A stretch of 64,000 nucleotides of DNA from Saprospiraceae bacterium (GTDB lineage Bacteria > Bacteroidota > Bacteroidia > Chitinophagales > Saprospiraceae), in the NCBI GenBank assembly GCA_016718505.1, contig JADKDE010000001.1:579501-643500 (forward strand), written 5' to 3'. A program made the translations under genes and the position numbers. Position 1 is the stretch's first letter, and every line of letters begins with the position of its first letter. Below the pieces are notes generated by a model, which was not told the DNA's origin, made no database searches, and saw only the letters and a program-made list of their open reading frames with translations. Shown here piece after piece: positions 54,775 through 62,969 of this stretch.

Positions 54775-56019
54775 TCAAAATCTCTTAATAACACTGGCAA
54801 TAATGGCGCAGGCTTCAAGCATTTGATCGGAATCGATGATAAGAGGAGGAGCAAATCTTATGATATTGCCGTGTGTTGGCTTAGCCAGTAATCCTTCTTG
54901 TGCCATGGCCAGGCAAATATTCCAAGCTGTGTCGCTGTCTTTGTCCGCATTGATTTCTACTGCATTGAGCAATCCCATTCCTCTAATTTCTTTAACGATC
55001 TTCAAATGACCAATGGTTGCAGTTAGATTTTCTCTGAACAATCTTCCCATATTTTTGGCATTAGCGATGAGGTTTTCGTCCTGTATTATCTGCAATGCCT
55101 CGATGGCTAGCGCGCAGCCAAGGGGATTTCCGCCGTAGGTAGAGCCGTGAGTACCTGGAGTGATGACGCGCATGATTTCATCGTCACATAGTACGGCAGA
55201 GACGGGATACATACCTCCTGACAAGGCTTTACCCAATATGATCATATCTGGTCTTATATCGAAGTGGTCACAGCATAGATTAGCCCCGGTTCGCCCAACT
55301 CCCGTTTGGATTTCATCGGCGATGAACAATACATTGTTTTTCTTACAAATGGCAAAAGCGATCGACAAATAATCTGGATCAGGAAGAACAACGCCAGCTT
55401 CTCCTTGGATTGGCTCAACGATGAATGCAGCAATATGGGGATCCGATTCGACTCTCTCCTTCAAGGCTTTTAGGTTGTTGTATGGAACGGTTTCTATACC
55501 ACTAAGGAAAGGACCAAAGCCAGATTTAGAACTTGGGTCGGTGGAGGCGGCGATAGCTGTAGGCGTTCTACCATGAAAATTGCCAGTAGCAAAGAGGATT
55601 ACAGCTTTATCTTGGGGTATTTTTTTGACCTCGTATGCCCATTTTCGGGCAATTTTTACAGCGGTTTCTACGCCTTCAGCACCTGTATTCATCGGTAAGA
55701 CTTTGTCATAATCGAATAAGGCGGTGATATACTTTTCGTAAGGACCTAGTTGATCGTTATAAAAAGCACGGCTGGTTAGCGCTAATTTCGAAGCCTGATT
55801 GTGCATAACATCGACCAATCTTGGGTGGCAATGACCTTGGTTTACGGCTGAATATGCCGACAAAAAATCATAATATCGCTTGTCGTTAACATCCCAGAGA
55901 TAAACACCCTGTCCTTTCGAAAGAACTACGGGCAGTGGGTGATAATTGTGAGCACCGTGTTTTTCTTCGGTATCTATAAAACTTTGCGCTATTCCTTCCC
56001 TTTCAAATACTTGAGACAT
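54775..56019 (-). CDS. rocD: Ornithine aminotransferase
   Basis: A PLP enzyme that transfers the delta-amino group of ornithine to 2-oxoglutarate, giving glutamate-5-semialdehyde for proline or glutamate formation. It has 414 residues. Visible: MNTGAEGVETAVKIARKW, TGNFHGRTPTAIAAS, EPIQGEAGV, DEIQTGVGRTG (D235), the PLP lysine K264 in LGKALSGG and HGSTYGGNPLG. These are the ornithine-specific versions of the class III motifs. It probably forms an operon with the amidase downstream. A TACCTTTA box lies about 25 bp upstream. Confidence 0.95.
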   Translation of the reverse strand: MSQVFEREGIAQSFIDTEEKHGAHNYHPLPVVLSKGQGVYLWDVNDKRYYDFLSAYSAVNQGHCHPRLVDVMHNQASKLALTSRAFYNDQLGPYEKYITALFDYDKVLPMNTGAEGVETAVKIARKWAYEVKKIPQDKAVILFATGNFHGRTPTAIAASTDPSSKSGFGPFLSGIETVPYNNLKALKERVESDPHIAAFIVEPIQGEAGVVLPDPDYLSIAFAICKKNNVLFIADEIQTGVGRTGANLCCDHFDIRPDMIILGKALSGGMYPVSAVLCDDEIMRVITPGTHGSTYGGNPLGCALAIEALQIIQDENLIANAKNMGRLFRENLTATIGHLKIVKEIRGMGLLNAVEINADKDSDTAWNICLAMAQEGLLAKPTHGNIIRFAPPLIIDSDQMLEACAIIASVIKRF

Positions 56020-56221
56020 GACTATTTATGATTTTTAAAAGAATAAAGGTAGTAAAAAGTCACCAAATGCTGGCCAGATGCTTTGATTTTCTAATTTAAT
56101 GGTAGATCTCAAAGTAAATCTAAGGTTGGATTAGGTAGGAAGCTCTAAAACAAATGAAAAGGTGGGTGATGAGTAAAATTTGCAACAAAAGATATGAAAA
56201 ACCAAGTAGGCATAAACATCA

Positions 56222-56253
56222 ATAGCTTTGGAAATGTAAAAATCCAAAGCTAT
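56222..56253 (-). terminator. Terminator-like hairpin downstream of rpmF
   Basis: An 11-bp perfect stem ATAGCTTTGGA/TCCAAAGCTAT with a 10-base loop, 29 bases after the rpmF stop. On the minus strand it is followed only by TGATGTTTATG, so the U-tract is weak. It may end the DUF177-rpmF transcript. Confidence 0.4.
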
Positions 56254-56281
56254 CAAATGAAAAGAACTATTGTGGAACCAA

Positions 56282-56485
56282 TTATTCTTCTGATTCTTCT
56301 ACAACAGGGCCTTTGATTAAAACCCTACCGCGATAATATGTATCGCCATCGTGCTTGTAAGCTCTATGCATCAAATGCACTTCGCCTGTAGCAGCACAAG
56401 TTGTCAAATTAGGAGCTTCTAACTTGTAGTGCGTCCTTCTTTGTCTTTTTCTTTGTTTCGAATGTCTCGTTTTTGGATTTGGCAT
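56282..56485 (-). CDS. rpmF: 50S ribosomal protein L32
   Basis: A 67-residue large-subunit protein: MPNPKTRHSKQRKRQRR at the start and THYKLEAPNLTTCAATGEVHLMHRAY in the middle. The usual zinc-ribbon cysteines are reduced to a single Cys, as in many Bacteroidota. It lies 21 bp downstream of the DUF177 gene, the standard YceD-RpmF pairing. Confidence 0.95.
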   Translation of the reverse strand: MPNPKTRHSKQRKRQRRTHYKLEAPNLTTCAATGEVHLMHRAYKHDGDTYYRGRVLIKGPVVEESEE

Positions 56486-56506
56486 AGCCGAAATATTGTA
56501 ATAGTA

Positions 56507-57031
56507 CTAAAAATCAATTTTCTTAATCGAATCCCACACCGTATTCTCATCGTCTGGAGGGGATATATTTTGTTGATGCTTCTCTAATATTTCCAAGACT
56601 TTCATATTGCAAGGTCTCGGTGTATCATCTTGGCAATCATAAACTTTGATGATGGGCATTGAAATGACGATACCGTCGTAAATGATTTTGGAAGTATCGA
56701 AATGATGTTGGGATGTAAGTATATAATAAACTTCATCTTCTTCTCGCTCTTCCTCGGCATATTTTAAGACTATGGTCCAATTGCCCTTGGTTGGAAGATT
56801 AATGTCCGCTGTGCATCTATCACACACTGCCTCGACAGCTCCTTCTACCCAAAATTCCAATTGAAAAAAATCTATCGTTTTGAAAACTCTCAACTTTACT
56901 TGGATCAGACCTCGTTCTATTGGGCTATCTTCGAAGTGACTAAAAAATGTTTCGTCACAGATAAAATCAAACCAATGTTCCCTGGGTTTAATCCCATATA
57001 TCGGAATTACAAATGTAGATAGTGGATTCAT
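56507..57031 (-). CDS. DUF177 (YceD) family protein
   Basis: A 174-residue protein of the YceD family, whose members sit next to rpmF and are implicated in 23S rRNA maturation. CDRCTADINLPTKG near residue 90 is the characteristic paired-cysteine site, followed by the acidic YAEEEREEDEVYYI. A late CQDDTPRPCN may contribute further cysteines. It is the first gene of the two-gene rpmF operon; a -7 box is at 57070-57077. Confidence 0.88.
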   Translation of the reverse strand: MNPLSTFVIPIYGIKPREHWFDFICDETFFSHFEDSPIERGLIQVKLRVFKTIDFFQLEFWVEGAVEAVCDRCTADINLPTKGNWTIVLKYAEEEREEDEVYYILTSQHHFDTSKIIYDGIVISMPIIKVYDCQDDTPRPCNMKVLEILEKHQQNISPPDDENTVWDSIKKIDF

Positions 57032-57069
57032 GACATCGTTATATCCTTACCAATTTTTCGTTCGGACTG

Positions 57070-57077
57070 CAAAGGTA
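57070..57077 (-). promoter_or_regulatory. -7 element (TACCTTTG) for the DUF177-rpmF operon
   Basis: CAAAGGTA on the plus strand reads TACCTTTG on the minus strand, 38 bp before the DUF177 ATG. No TTTG is found at the usual 20-base distance. Confidence 0.5.
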
Positions 57078-57161
57078 TGTATTATTAACAAAAAAATAAA
57101 ATTTCTTTTTGAAGATAACTTAAAAAATAAATAAATCTCCGTTTTGTAGCAACATTAAATC

Positions 57162-57310
57162 GGTGCGCAAGGTGTGGTAGGGATCCTCTCCGAACTTATA
57201 AGTCGGAGAGGAGTCTCGTAGAGACCGCAACGAAGTGAAGTCTCGGACGAACCGACCCTGACTCGACTGCAAGGAGAGATCAGGGATGCGCCCTAAAAAA
57301 AATATTATTG
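57162..57310 (+). repeat. GC-rich structured intergenic repeat, copy E
   Basis: Begins GGTGCGCAAGGTGTGGTAGG. It has a 9-bp stem CCTCTCCGA/TCGGAGAGG, a GTCTC/GAGAC hairpin, AACCGACCCTGA paired with TCAGGG, and the end GGGATGCGCCC followed by TAAAAAAAATATT. It occupies the middle of the divergent gap 57032-57446, whose remainder holds only the two -7 boxes. Confidence 0.7.
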
Positions 57311-57418
57311 AAAAATTAATCGAAGAAACTGTATTGGGAAGCTGCTGATTTGCATCGTATTTTAGTTTGGATAGTATTTAAGCGGGATTGGAATTCATTT
57401 ATTTTACATTAAAATTAA

Positions 57419-57426
57419 TACCTTTG
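57419..57426 (+). promoter_or_regulatory. -7 element (TACCTTTG) for the cytochrome c gene
   Basis: TACCTTTG lies 20 bases before the ATG at 57447. A TTG at 57388-57390 is 28 bases upstream, longer than the usual spacing. Confidence 0.5.
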
Positions 57427-57446
57427 TTACCACTAAAAGTTGAAAC

Positions 57447-57755
57447 ATGAAAAAATTTAAATTGAGCCTTGTTATTATGACCTTGTTGGTAGCGGCATCG
57501 TGTGCGGTAAAATATGCTGGCCCTACTCAAAAAATGGCGGATCAATGTTCTACGGATATGGCCTCACTTGAAATGGGTAAAAGCCTACTAGAACAAGAGT
57601 GTCAAGACTGCCATAAGCTATACAGAACGACTGATTTTGGGCCAGAACAATGGCAGCACATAATGGATGAAATGGCACCTAAAGCCAAGATTACCGATGC
57701 GCAAAAAGATCAAATCTTGACTTATATTACGTGTGACATTAAGTCTAAAAAATAA
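57447..57755 (+). CDS. Small lipoprotein c-type cytochrome
   Basis: A 102-residue protein. A lipoprotein signal (MTLLVAASC, acylated C19) is followed by one haem-binding motif CQDCH (C52, C55, H56). A methionine in MDEMAPKAKI (M73 or M76) is a likely distal ligand. It would sit on a membrane facing the periplasm and carry single electrons. No oxidase or dehydrogenase genes adjoin it; the next gene starts 5 bp downstream. Confidence 0.85.
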   Translation: MKKFKLSLVIMTLLVAASCAVKYAGPTQKMADQCSTDMASLEMGKSLLEQECQDCHKLYRTTDFGPEQWQHIMDEMAPKAKITDAQKDQILTYITCDIKSKK

Positions 57756-57760
57756 ATCAT

Positions 57761-58357
57761 ATGTTTTTAATACCGATAATTTGGCGATTTGTTTTGATCG
57801 CGGTTTGTTTTATTGCAGGAATTGGCCTAAATGTCGCCTATGGGTTTTGGTATGGGTTTCCCTTTTACCTATTTGGGATATTTTTGGCGGTTGGGTACGT
57901 ATTGATGGGGACATTGCAGAGTGCGGCGATGAAACTCCAGGAGGGTGATTACAAAGGCGCTGAAAAGCAACTGGCTTATACTTATTTCCCTAAAGCATTG
58001 TTAAAGCCATTCAGGAGTAATTTTTATATGCTAAAGAGTGCTATCGCAATGCAAAATAAAGATACTGCAACGGCTAATAAATATATGGCATTGGCGGAAC
58101 AAACAGGATTCCAATCTGATGACGAACGGGCTATTTCTTATTTGCAACAAGCGGGTACTGCCGTCAATACGGGTAATTGGGTGAAAGCTCAAACCATGCT
58201 TAAAAACCTCAAGTCGCTTGATGTGAAGGAAGATATGGTGAAGCAACAGATAAAGCAAGTAGAACTCGCGATAAGGAATAAAGGAAATTATACAGCAGCC
58301 AATCGTGCCCAAGCAGCTAAAATGGGTTCGAAGAGGAGACGACCACCACAACGTTAA
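57761..58357 (+). CDS. Membrane-anchored TPR-like protein, function unknown
   Basis: A 198-residue protein with two N-terminal membrane segments (IIWRFVLIAVCFIAGIGL and FPFYLFGIFLAVGYVLMG) and a helical repeat domain (about 60-185) resembling TPRs (LQEGDYKGAEKQLAYTY, MQNKDTATANKYMALAEQ, VNTGNWVKAQTMLKNL). It ends in a basic tail (KMGSKRRRPPQR). The start 5 bp after the cytochrome c stop suggests one transcript. I recognise no named family. Confidence 0.75.
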   Translation: MFLIPIIWRFVLIAVCFIAGIGLNVAYGFWYGFPFYLFGIFLAVGYVLMGTLQSAAMKLQEGDYKGAEKQLAYTYFPKALLKPFRSNFYMLKSAIAMQNKDTATANKYMALAEQTGFQSDDERAISYLQQAGTAVNTGNWVKAQTMLKNLKSLDVKEDMVKQQIKQVELAIRNKGNYTAANRAQAAKMGSKRRRPPQR

Positions 58358-58373
58358 TGGAATTAACACTTAA

Positions 58374-59264
58374 TTGTTTGATTTGAAAAGAGATTTCACA
58401 CAGTGGAGTGGTACAGCTCTACTAGTGATCATAAGTCTGATTTGGGGGTCTAGTTATCTTTTCATGAAGAAGGGTTTGATCGCTTTTACTCCAGTTGAAA
58501 TGGCCAGTATCCGGCTTGCTTTTACCTCATTTTGCTTTTTGCCTATTTTCTTAGTTCATAAAAATAGCATTAAGCCCCATCATTGGAAATATCTCCTCAT
58601 CATTGCCATCACAGGTAGTGGAGCACCAGCCTTTTTGTATGCAATCGGGCAGACAGGGATCACCAGCAGTGTGGCTGGCATATTGGGAGCCTTGAATCCC
58701 ATATTTACCATTTTGGTAGGTGTGACACTTTATGGGCTGAAAATTAATACAGAAAAATATTTGGGCATTGGAATAGGCTTTTTGGGAGCTTTTATATTGA
58801 TCATTTCAGGTCCCAATGGTTTAGACTTCAGCAGTCAAAATCTAGGCATGAGTTTTTTGGTCGTTTTGGCGGTATTTTGCTATGCTTTTTCAAGCAATAC
58901 CATACAAAAATACTTGCCAACGATGAATCCCTTGGCGATAAGTAGTGGAGCATTCTTTTTGTTATTGTTTCCGAATTTGGCAGAAGCGGTACACGTTGGT
59001 GTTTTGCAGGAGAGTTTTTGGACCACAGCGAGGAAGGAAGTTATCATATTTATATTGCTACTTGCATTTCTTGGGACATTTTTAGCAAATATTTTATATT
59101 TTCATTTAGTTCAAAAAAATGGTGCCGTCATGGCGGCTACCGTGAGTTATTTGATACCCATCGTTTCAATCTTGCTGGGCGTTTTGGATGGTGAAAAATT
59201 ATCTGAGTGGCAAATACTGGGAATGGTAACAATTCTCGTCGGGGTATATCTCTCGAGAAAATAA
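58374..59264 (+). CDS. EamA/DMT-family transporter
   Basis: A 296-residue inner-membrane protein with ten hydrophobic segments in two EamA repeats: LLVIISLIWGSSYLFMKKGL at the start and a second repeat from about residue 150 (FLVVLAVFCYAFSSN). The family exports metabolites or drugs; the substrate is unknown. The first in-frame ATG would delete the first membrane helix, so the start is a TTG at 58374 (or 58383). It follows the TPR-like gene by 16 bp. Confidence 0.88.
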   Translation: MFDLKRDFTQWSGTALLVIISLIWGSSYLFMKKGLIAFTPVEMASIRLAFTSFCFLPIFLVHKNSIKPHHWKYLLIIAITGSGAPAFLYAIGQTGITSSVAGILGALNPIFTILVGVTLYGLKINTEKYLGIGIGFLGAFILIISGPNGLDFSSQNLGMSFLVVLAVFCYAFSSNTIQKYLPTMNPLAISSGAFFLLLFPNLAEAVHVGVLQESFWTTARKEVIIFILLLAFLGTFLANILYFHLVQKNGAVMAATVSYLIPIVSILLGVLDGEKLSEWQILGMVTILVGVYLSRK

Positions 59265-59338
59265 TGATATTTTATACATCATTAATCCGATAAAAGCCTA
59301 AATTTACTTGAAATTATGACGAAAGAAAAGTCTTTGAT

Positions 59339-60448
59339 ATGGAGAAAGTAAAACACTTATTTATAGCCGCCAACAGTCAGCATGTTGGGAAAACAACCTC
59401 TACGCTGGGCTTGGTAGCTGCTTTTATGAAAAGGGCGATTAAGGTCGGTTATTGTAAACCAGTGGGCCAGCAGATTTTGGATTTTAATGAATTTTCTGTT
59501 GATAAAGATACGGTGCTATTTGCTGACTTGATAAACTTCGATTTGCGCCCTGAGGTACATAGCCCTGTAATACTTGGAAAAGGAGCAACGACGGCATATC
59601 TGGATGATCCTTCAAAATTTGATTTTGCAACTAAAATTCAATTCGCAGCTCAAATTCTGGAAAGAAAAACAGAAATCATAATTTATGAAGGAACTGGACA
59701 TCCTGGCGTGGGAAGTGTGGTGAATCTTTCGAATGCGGACGTGGCCAAACAAGTTAATGCAGGGGTAATTTTTATCGTTGAAGGTGGAATCGGAAGCGCC
59801 ATAGACGAGCTGAACATGTGTTTATCTCTTTTTCGTGAAAAAGGGGTGCCCATAGTTGGAGTAATTGTCAATAAGGTCCTTCCAGAGAAAATCGAAAAAG
59901 TAAGACATTATCTCAATATTTGGTTGAATTCTCAGAATATGAAACTGTTGGGTGTAATTCCCTATGATAAAAGCTTAGGTTTTCCACAAATGCGTATGGT
60001 AGCTGAAGCCATAAATGGCGAAGTAGTGGCATTCAAGGAAAAACTCGACAACAAAGTAGAAGACTTTCTTGCTGGATCATTGATTGACCCCAACAAGATA
60101 AAAGATGGTTCCAATATGCTCTTGGTAGTCAGTGCACAAAAGGCTGGAGAAGCACTGAAAAAAATATCTTCATTACAAAAACAATTTAATTTGACGGGGT
60201 CTCCACTAGCAGGAATAGTGGCGACAGGGACTGGGATAGTCAGCGGAGCATCTTTGGAATATATCAAAAAATACGAAATCCCTTTTGTAAGAACCGACCT
60301 GGATACATACGGCTCTGTCGTTAAAATCAACCGAATCGAGGTCAAAATCAATCGAAATACTCCTTGGAAAGTAAGTCGAGCCATTGAGTTGATCAACGAA
60401 AACGTGGACATGGATTATATATTATCCTGCTGTGATCTTCGTTCTTAA
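59339..60448 (+). CDS. BioD-like P-loop ATPase with DRTGG domain (phosphotransacetylase N-terminal-like)
   Basis: A 369-residue cytoplasmic protein. Residues 1-200 form a dethiobiotin-synthase-like P-loop domain (AANSQHVGKTTSTLG near 10-24, YCKPVGQQ, YEGTGHPGVGSVV near 118, GVIVNKVLPEKI near 178). Residues about 210-350 resemble the DRTGG domain (IPFVRTDLDTYGSVVKINRIEVK). This is the regulatory half of long phosphotransacetylases without the catalytic half. Function as a stand-alone protein is unknown. Confidence 0.8.
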   Translation: MEKVKHLFIAANSQHVGKTTSTLGLVAAFMKRAIKVGYCKPVGQQILDFNEFSVDKDTVLFADLINFDLRPEVHSPVILGKGATTAYLDDPSKFDFATKIQFAAQILERKTEIIIYEGTGHPGVGSVVNLSNADVAKQVNAGVIFIVEGGIGSAIDELNMCLSLFREKGVPIVGVIVNKVLPEKIEKVRHYLNIWLNSQNMKLLGVIPYDKSLGFPQMRMVAEAINGEVVAFKEKLDNKVEDFLAGSLIDPNKIKDGSNMLLVVSAQKAGEALKKISSLQKQFNLTGSPLAGIVATGTGIVSGASLEYIKKYEIPFVRTDLDTYGSVVKINRIEVKINRNTPWKVSRAIELINENVDMDYILSCCDLRS

Positions 60449-60474
60449 TCCTTAATTAAATAAAAAAAATATTC

Positions 60475-62619
60475 ATGAGAGTATTAGTATTTGTATTCGT
60501 ATGGTTGGGTATGTGCATCAATGGCGTAGATGCCCAATTGAAATCGCTTAGCATCGATGATACCAATGATTCGAATCTTAGACCCAAACAGCCGGGTGAA
60601 TATGGATGGATTCCTAAAAAAGATGCCTATTTTTATTTTGAAAAAGATAAAAAGGCTTGGCAGATTGTCGATTTGTCTTCCAAAAAGGAACATTTATTGT
60701 TCGTGGATTCGATGATTAAAGATTTGAAAAGAGGAGGATTAGATACATTTTCAAGTACGCCCAGTCTCATATGGATATCCATGGATACCGTTCAATTCAA
60801 GGTAAATAATAAAATTTACGCTTACAATATCAATAAAAGAGCATTACAAGAGGTGAATCAATGGGAGCCCGAAGCTGAAAACATGGAATTTTCAAAGAAG
60901 AATGACCTCGCTTATACCAAATCGGGCAATATCTATCTCAAGTTAAGGGATTCGAAAACGGCACAAGTTTTGACCGATGGTGATGGCTACCAAGTAGTTT
61001 TTGGTGAAGCAGTCCATCGAAATGAATTCGGCATTAATAAGGGCTTGTTTTGGCATGAAAGTGGCGATAAATTGGCATTTTACAGGATGGATCAGTCACA
61101 AGTAGCTGATTATCCATTGATTGATTATAAACCCATACCAGCAACCGTCAAGAATATAAAATACCCAATGGCTGGCCAAACGAGCCACTTTGTTACGATA
61201 GGCATCTACGATCTAAATATGGGATCCATAGTATATCTCAACACGGGACTTCCAATGGACCAATATTTGACCAATATTGCATGGGATCCAAGCGGCGAAT
61301 ACATATATGTAGCCATAATCAATAGAGACCAAAATCATGTAGAAATGAATAAATACAGCAGCGCTGATGGGTCTTTTAAGAAAACTATTTTTGAGGAGAA
61401 AAATGAAAAATATGTGCAGCCAATGCACCCATTGACATTCTTGCAAAACAATCGCACCAAGTTTATTTGGATGAGTCAACGCAGTGGATACGACCATTTG
61501 TACCTTTATGATACCTCTGGAAGGCTGGAAAGACAGCTTACACATGGAGATTGGTCGGTTGATCAATTTTCTTTGAGTGCAGATGGGAAATACTTGTACT
61601 ACCAATCAAACCAAGAGAGCCCATTGGCTAGTATGCCTTATCAATTGGATTTAAAAACATTTACAACGACTAAGCTGGTTTCAGAGTCTGGGTGGCACCG
61701 TGCATCGATTTCTTCTGCTGGAAATTATATGCTAGATCAGTACCAGTCTGCCAAACAACCCGGCGTATTGGAACTAGTGGATCTGAAGAAAAACAAATCT
61801 CTTAAGAAGCTATTTCAAGCATCAAACCCACTAGCGGAGTTTAATGTTCCAAACATAGAGATTACTACCATGAAGGCCGTCGATGGTAAAACCGATCTTT
61901 ATATCAGGACCATAAAACCCAAAGATTTTGATCCCAATAAAAAATATCCATTGTTAAATTATGTCTATGGAGGCCCAAGCGTCCAATTGATACAAGATAG
62001 ATATCTATATGGGGCTGATATGTTTTTGATGTATATGGCATCGCAGGGGTTTGTGGTGACGACCATCGACACTCGAGGTAGTGCTAGGCGAGGCTTTAAT
62101 TTTGAATCGTCCACATTTAGGGAACTCGGAAATTTAGAGTGCCAGGACGTAGCATCTTTGATGTCTTTGATGAAATCATTACCTTATATTGATACTACTA
62201 AAATGGCATGCTTCGGGTGGAGCTTTGGGGGATTCATGACGACTTCTTTGATGACAAAGTATCCAGATCTTTTCAAAGTTGGCGTCGCTGGAGGTCCCGT
62301 AATGGATTGGGCTTTGTATGAGGTAATGTACACGGAGAGATACATGGATACGCCAATGCAAAATCCACTCGGCTACAATAAATCTAAATTAGTAGATAAA
62401 TCTGAAAACCTAAAAGGTCGGTTATTGATTTTACAGGGATTACAAGATGATGTAGTCCTGCCACAGAATGCTGATTTGTTTTTGAACGACGGAGTCAAAA
62501 AAAGAAAACTAATTGATTTTTATCCTTATAGTGCCCATCCACACAATGTCAGAGGCAGGGATAGAACTCAAATGTATCAAAAAATAGAAGATTATATCAA
62601 AACCCATTTGGGGATTTAA
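60475..62619 (+). CDS. S9 family peptidase, dipeptidyl/prolyl tripeptidyl peptidase IV type
   Basis: A 714-residue periplasmic or exported serine peptidase that removes N-terminal di- or tripeptides, usually after proline. The signal peptide (LVFVFVWLGMCINGVDAQ) is followed by a DPPIV beta-propeller (about 40-460, with LFWHESGDKLAFYRMDQSQV near 185-204) and an alpha/beta-hydrolase domain. The catalytic triad is S583 in GWSFGGF, D658 or D659 in GLQDDVV and H690 in HPHNV. No sorting domain is present. It fits a peptide-feeding lifestyle with the M14 enzyme. Confidence 0.93.
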   Translation: MRVLVFVFVWLGMCINGVDAQLKSLSIDDTNDSNLRPKQPGEYGWIPKKDAYFYFEKDKKAWQIVDLSSKKEHLLFVDSMIKDLKRGGLDTFSSTPSLIWISMDTVQFKVNNKIYAYNINKRALQEVNQWEPEAENMEFSKKNDLAYTKSGNIYLKLRDSKTAQVLTDGDGYQVVFGEAVHRNEFGINKGLFWHESGDKLAFYRMDQSQVADYPLIDYKPIPATVKNIKYPMAGQTSHFVTIGIYDLNMGSIVYLNTGLPMDQYLTNIAWDPSGEYIYVAIINRDQNHVEMNKYSSADGSFKKTIFEEKNEKYVQPMHPLTFLQNNRTKFIWMSQRSGYDHLYLYDTSGRLERQLTHGDWSVDQFSLSADGKYLYYQSNQESPLASMPYQLDLKTFTTTKLVSESGWHRASISSAGNYMLDQYQSAKQPGVLELVDLKKNKSLKKLFQASNPLAEFNVPNIEITTMKAVDGKTDLYIRTIKPKDFDPNKKYPLLNYVYGGPSVQLIQDRYLYGADMFLMYMASQGFVVTTIDTRGSARRGFNFESSTFRELGNLECQDVASLMSLMKSLPYIDTTKMACFGWSFGGFMTTSLMTKYPDLFKVGVAGGPVMDWALYEVMYTERYMDTPMQNPLGYNKSKLVDKSENLKGRLLILQGLQDDVVLPQNADLFLNDGVKKRKLIDFYPYSAHPHNVRGRDRTQMYQKIEDYIKTHLGI

Positions 62620-62915
62620 AAGGGTGGATTGACCAATTGCGTGGTCCAGGCTTCAGGTTTATCACCAAACCATGGTTTGATGGTAGTCCATGTCTGACGA
62701 AACAATTCCGACATTCTGTAGTTTTCTAAATCGGGTTCGCTCTGCCAGGTGCTTATGGTAAAAAATACCGAAGGATGGTGATTGGATTGAAATAAATCGA
62801 CCTCAACACAACCATGCATATTCAAAATTTTATGCTTTGTTTGGAAAAAAAGGTCTTTAAAATCATCCGACTTTCCCTCAATAAATGTCAACTTTACCAT
62901 TCTTTTGATCATCAT
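62616..62915 (-). CDS. Antibiotic-biosynthesis-monooxygenase (ABM) domain protein
   Basis: A 99-residue ferredoxin-like ABM fold protein (VKLTFIEGKSDDFKDLF, VEVDLFQSNHHPSVFFTISTW, then TWTTIKPWFGDKPEAW). Members include quinol monooxygenases and haem-degrading enzymes, and many are of unknown role. Its stop overlaps that of the S9 peptidase by four bases, tail to tail. It is divergent from the PaaE-like gene. Confidence 0.8.
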   Translation of the reverse strand: MMIKRMVKLTFIEGKSDDFKDLFFQTKHKILNMHGCVEVDLFQSNHHPSVFFTISTWQSEPDLENYRMSELFRQTWTTIKPWFGDKPEAWTTQLVNPPF

Positions 62916-62969
62916 ATATATTCGTTTGTAAATTATTCGTCTTGTATTAGGTAAAAATAATTTTTTTTA

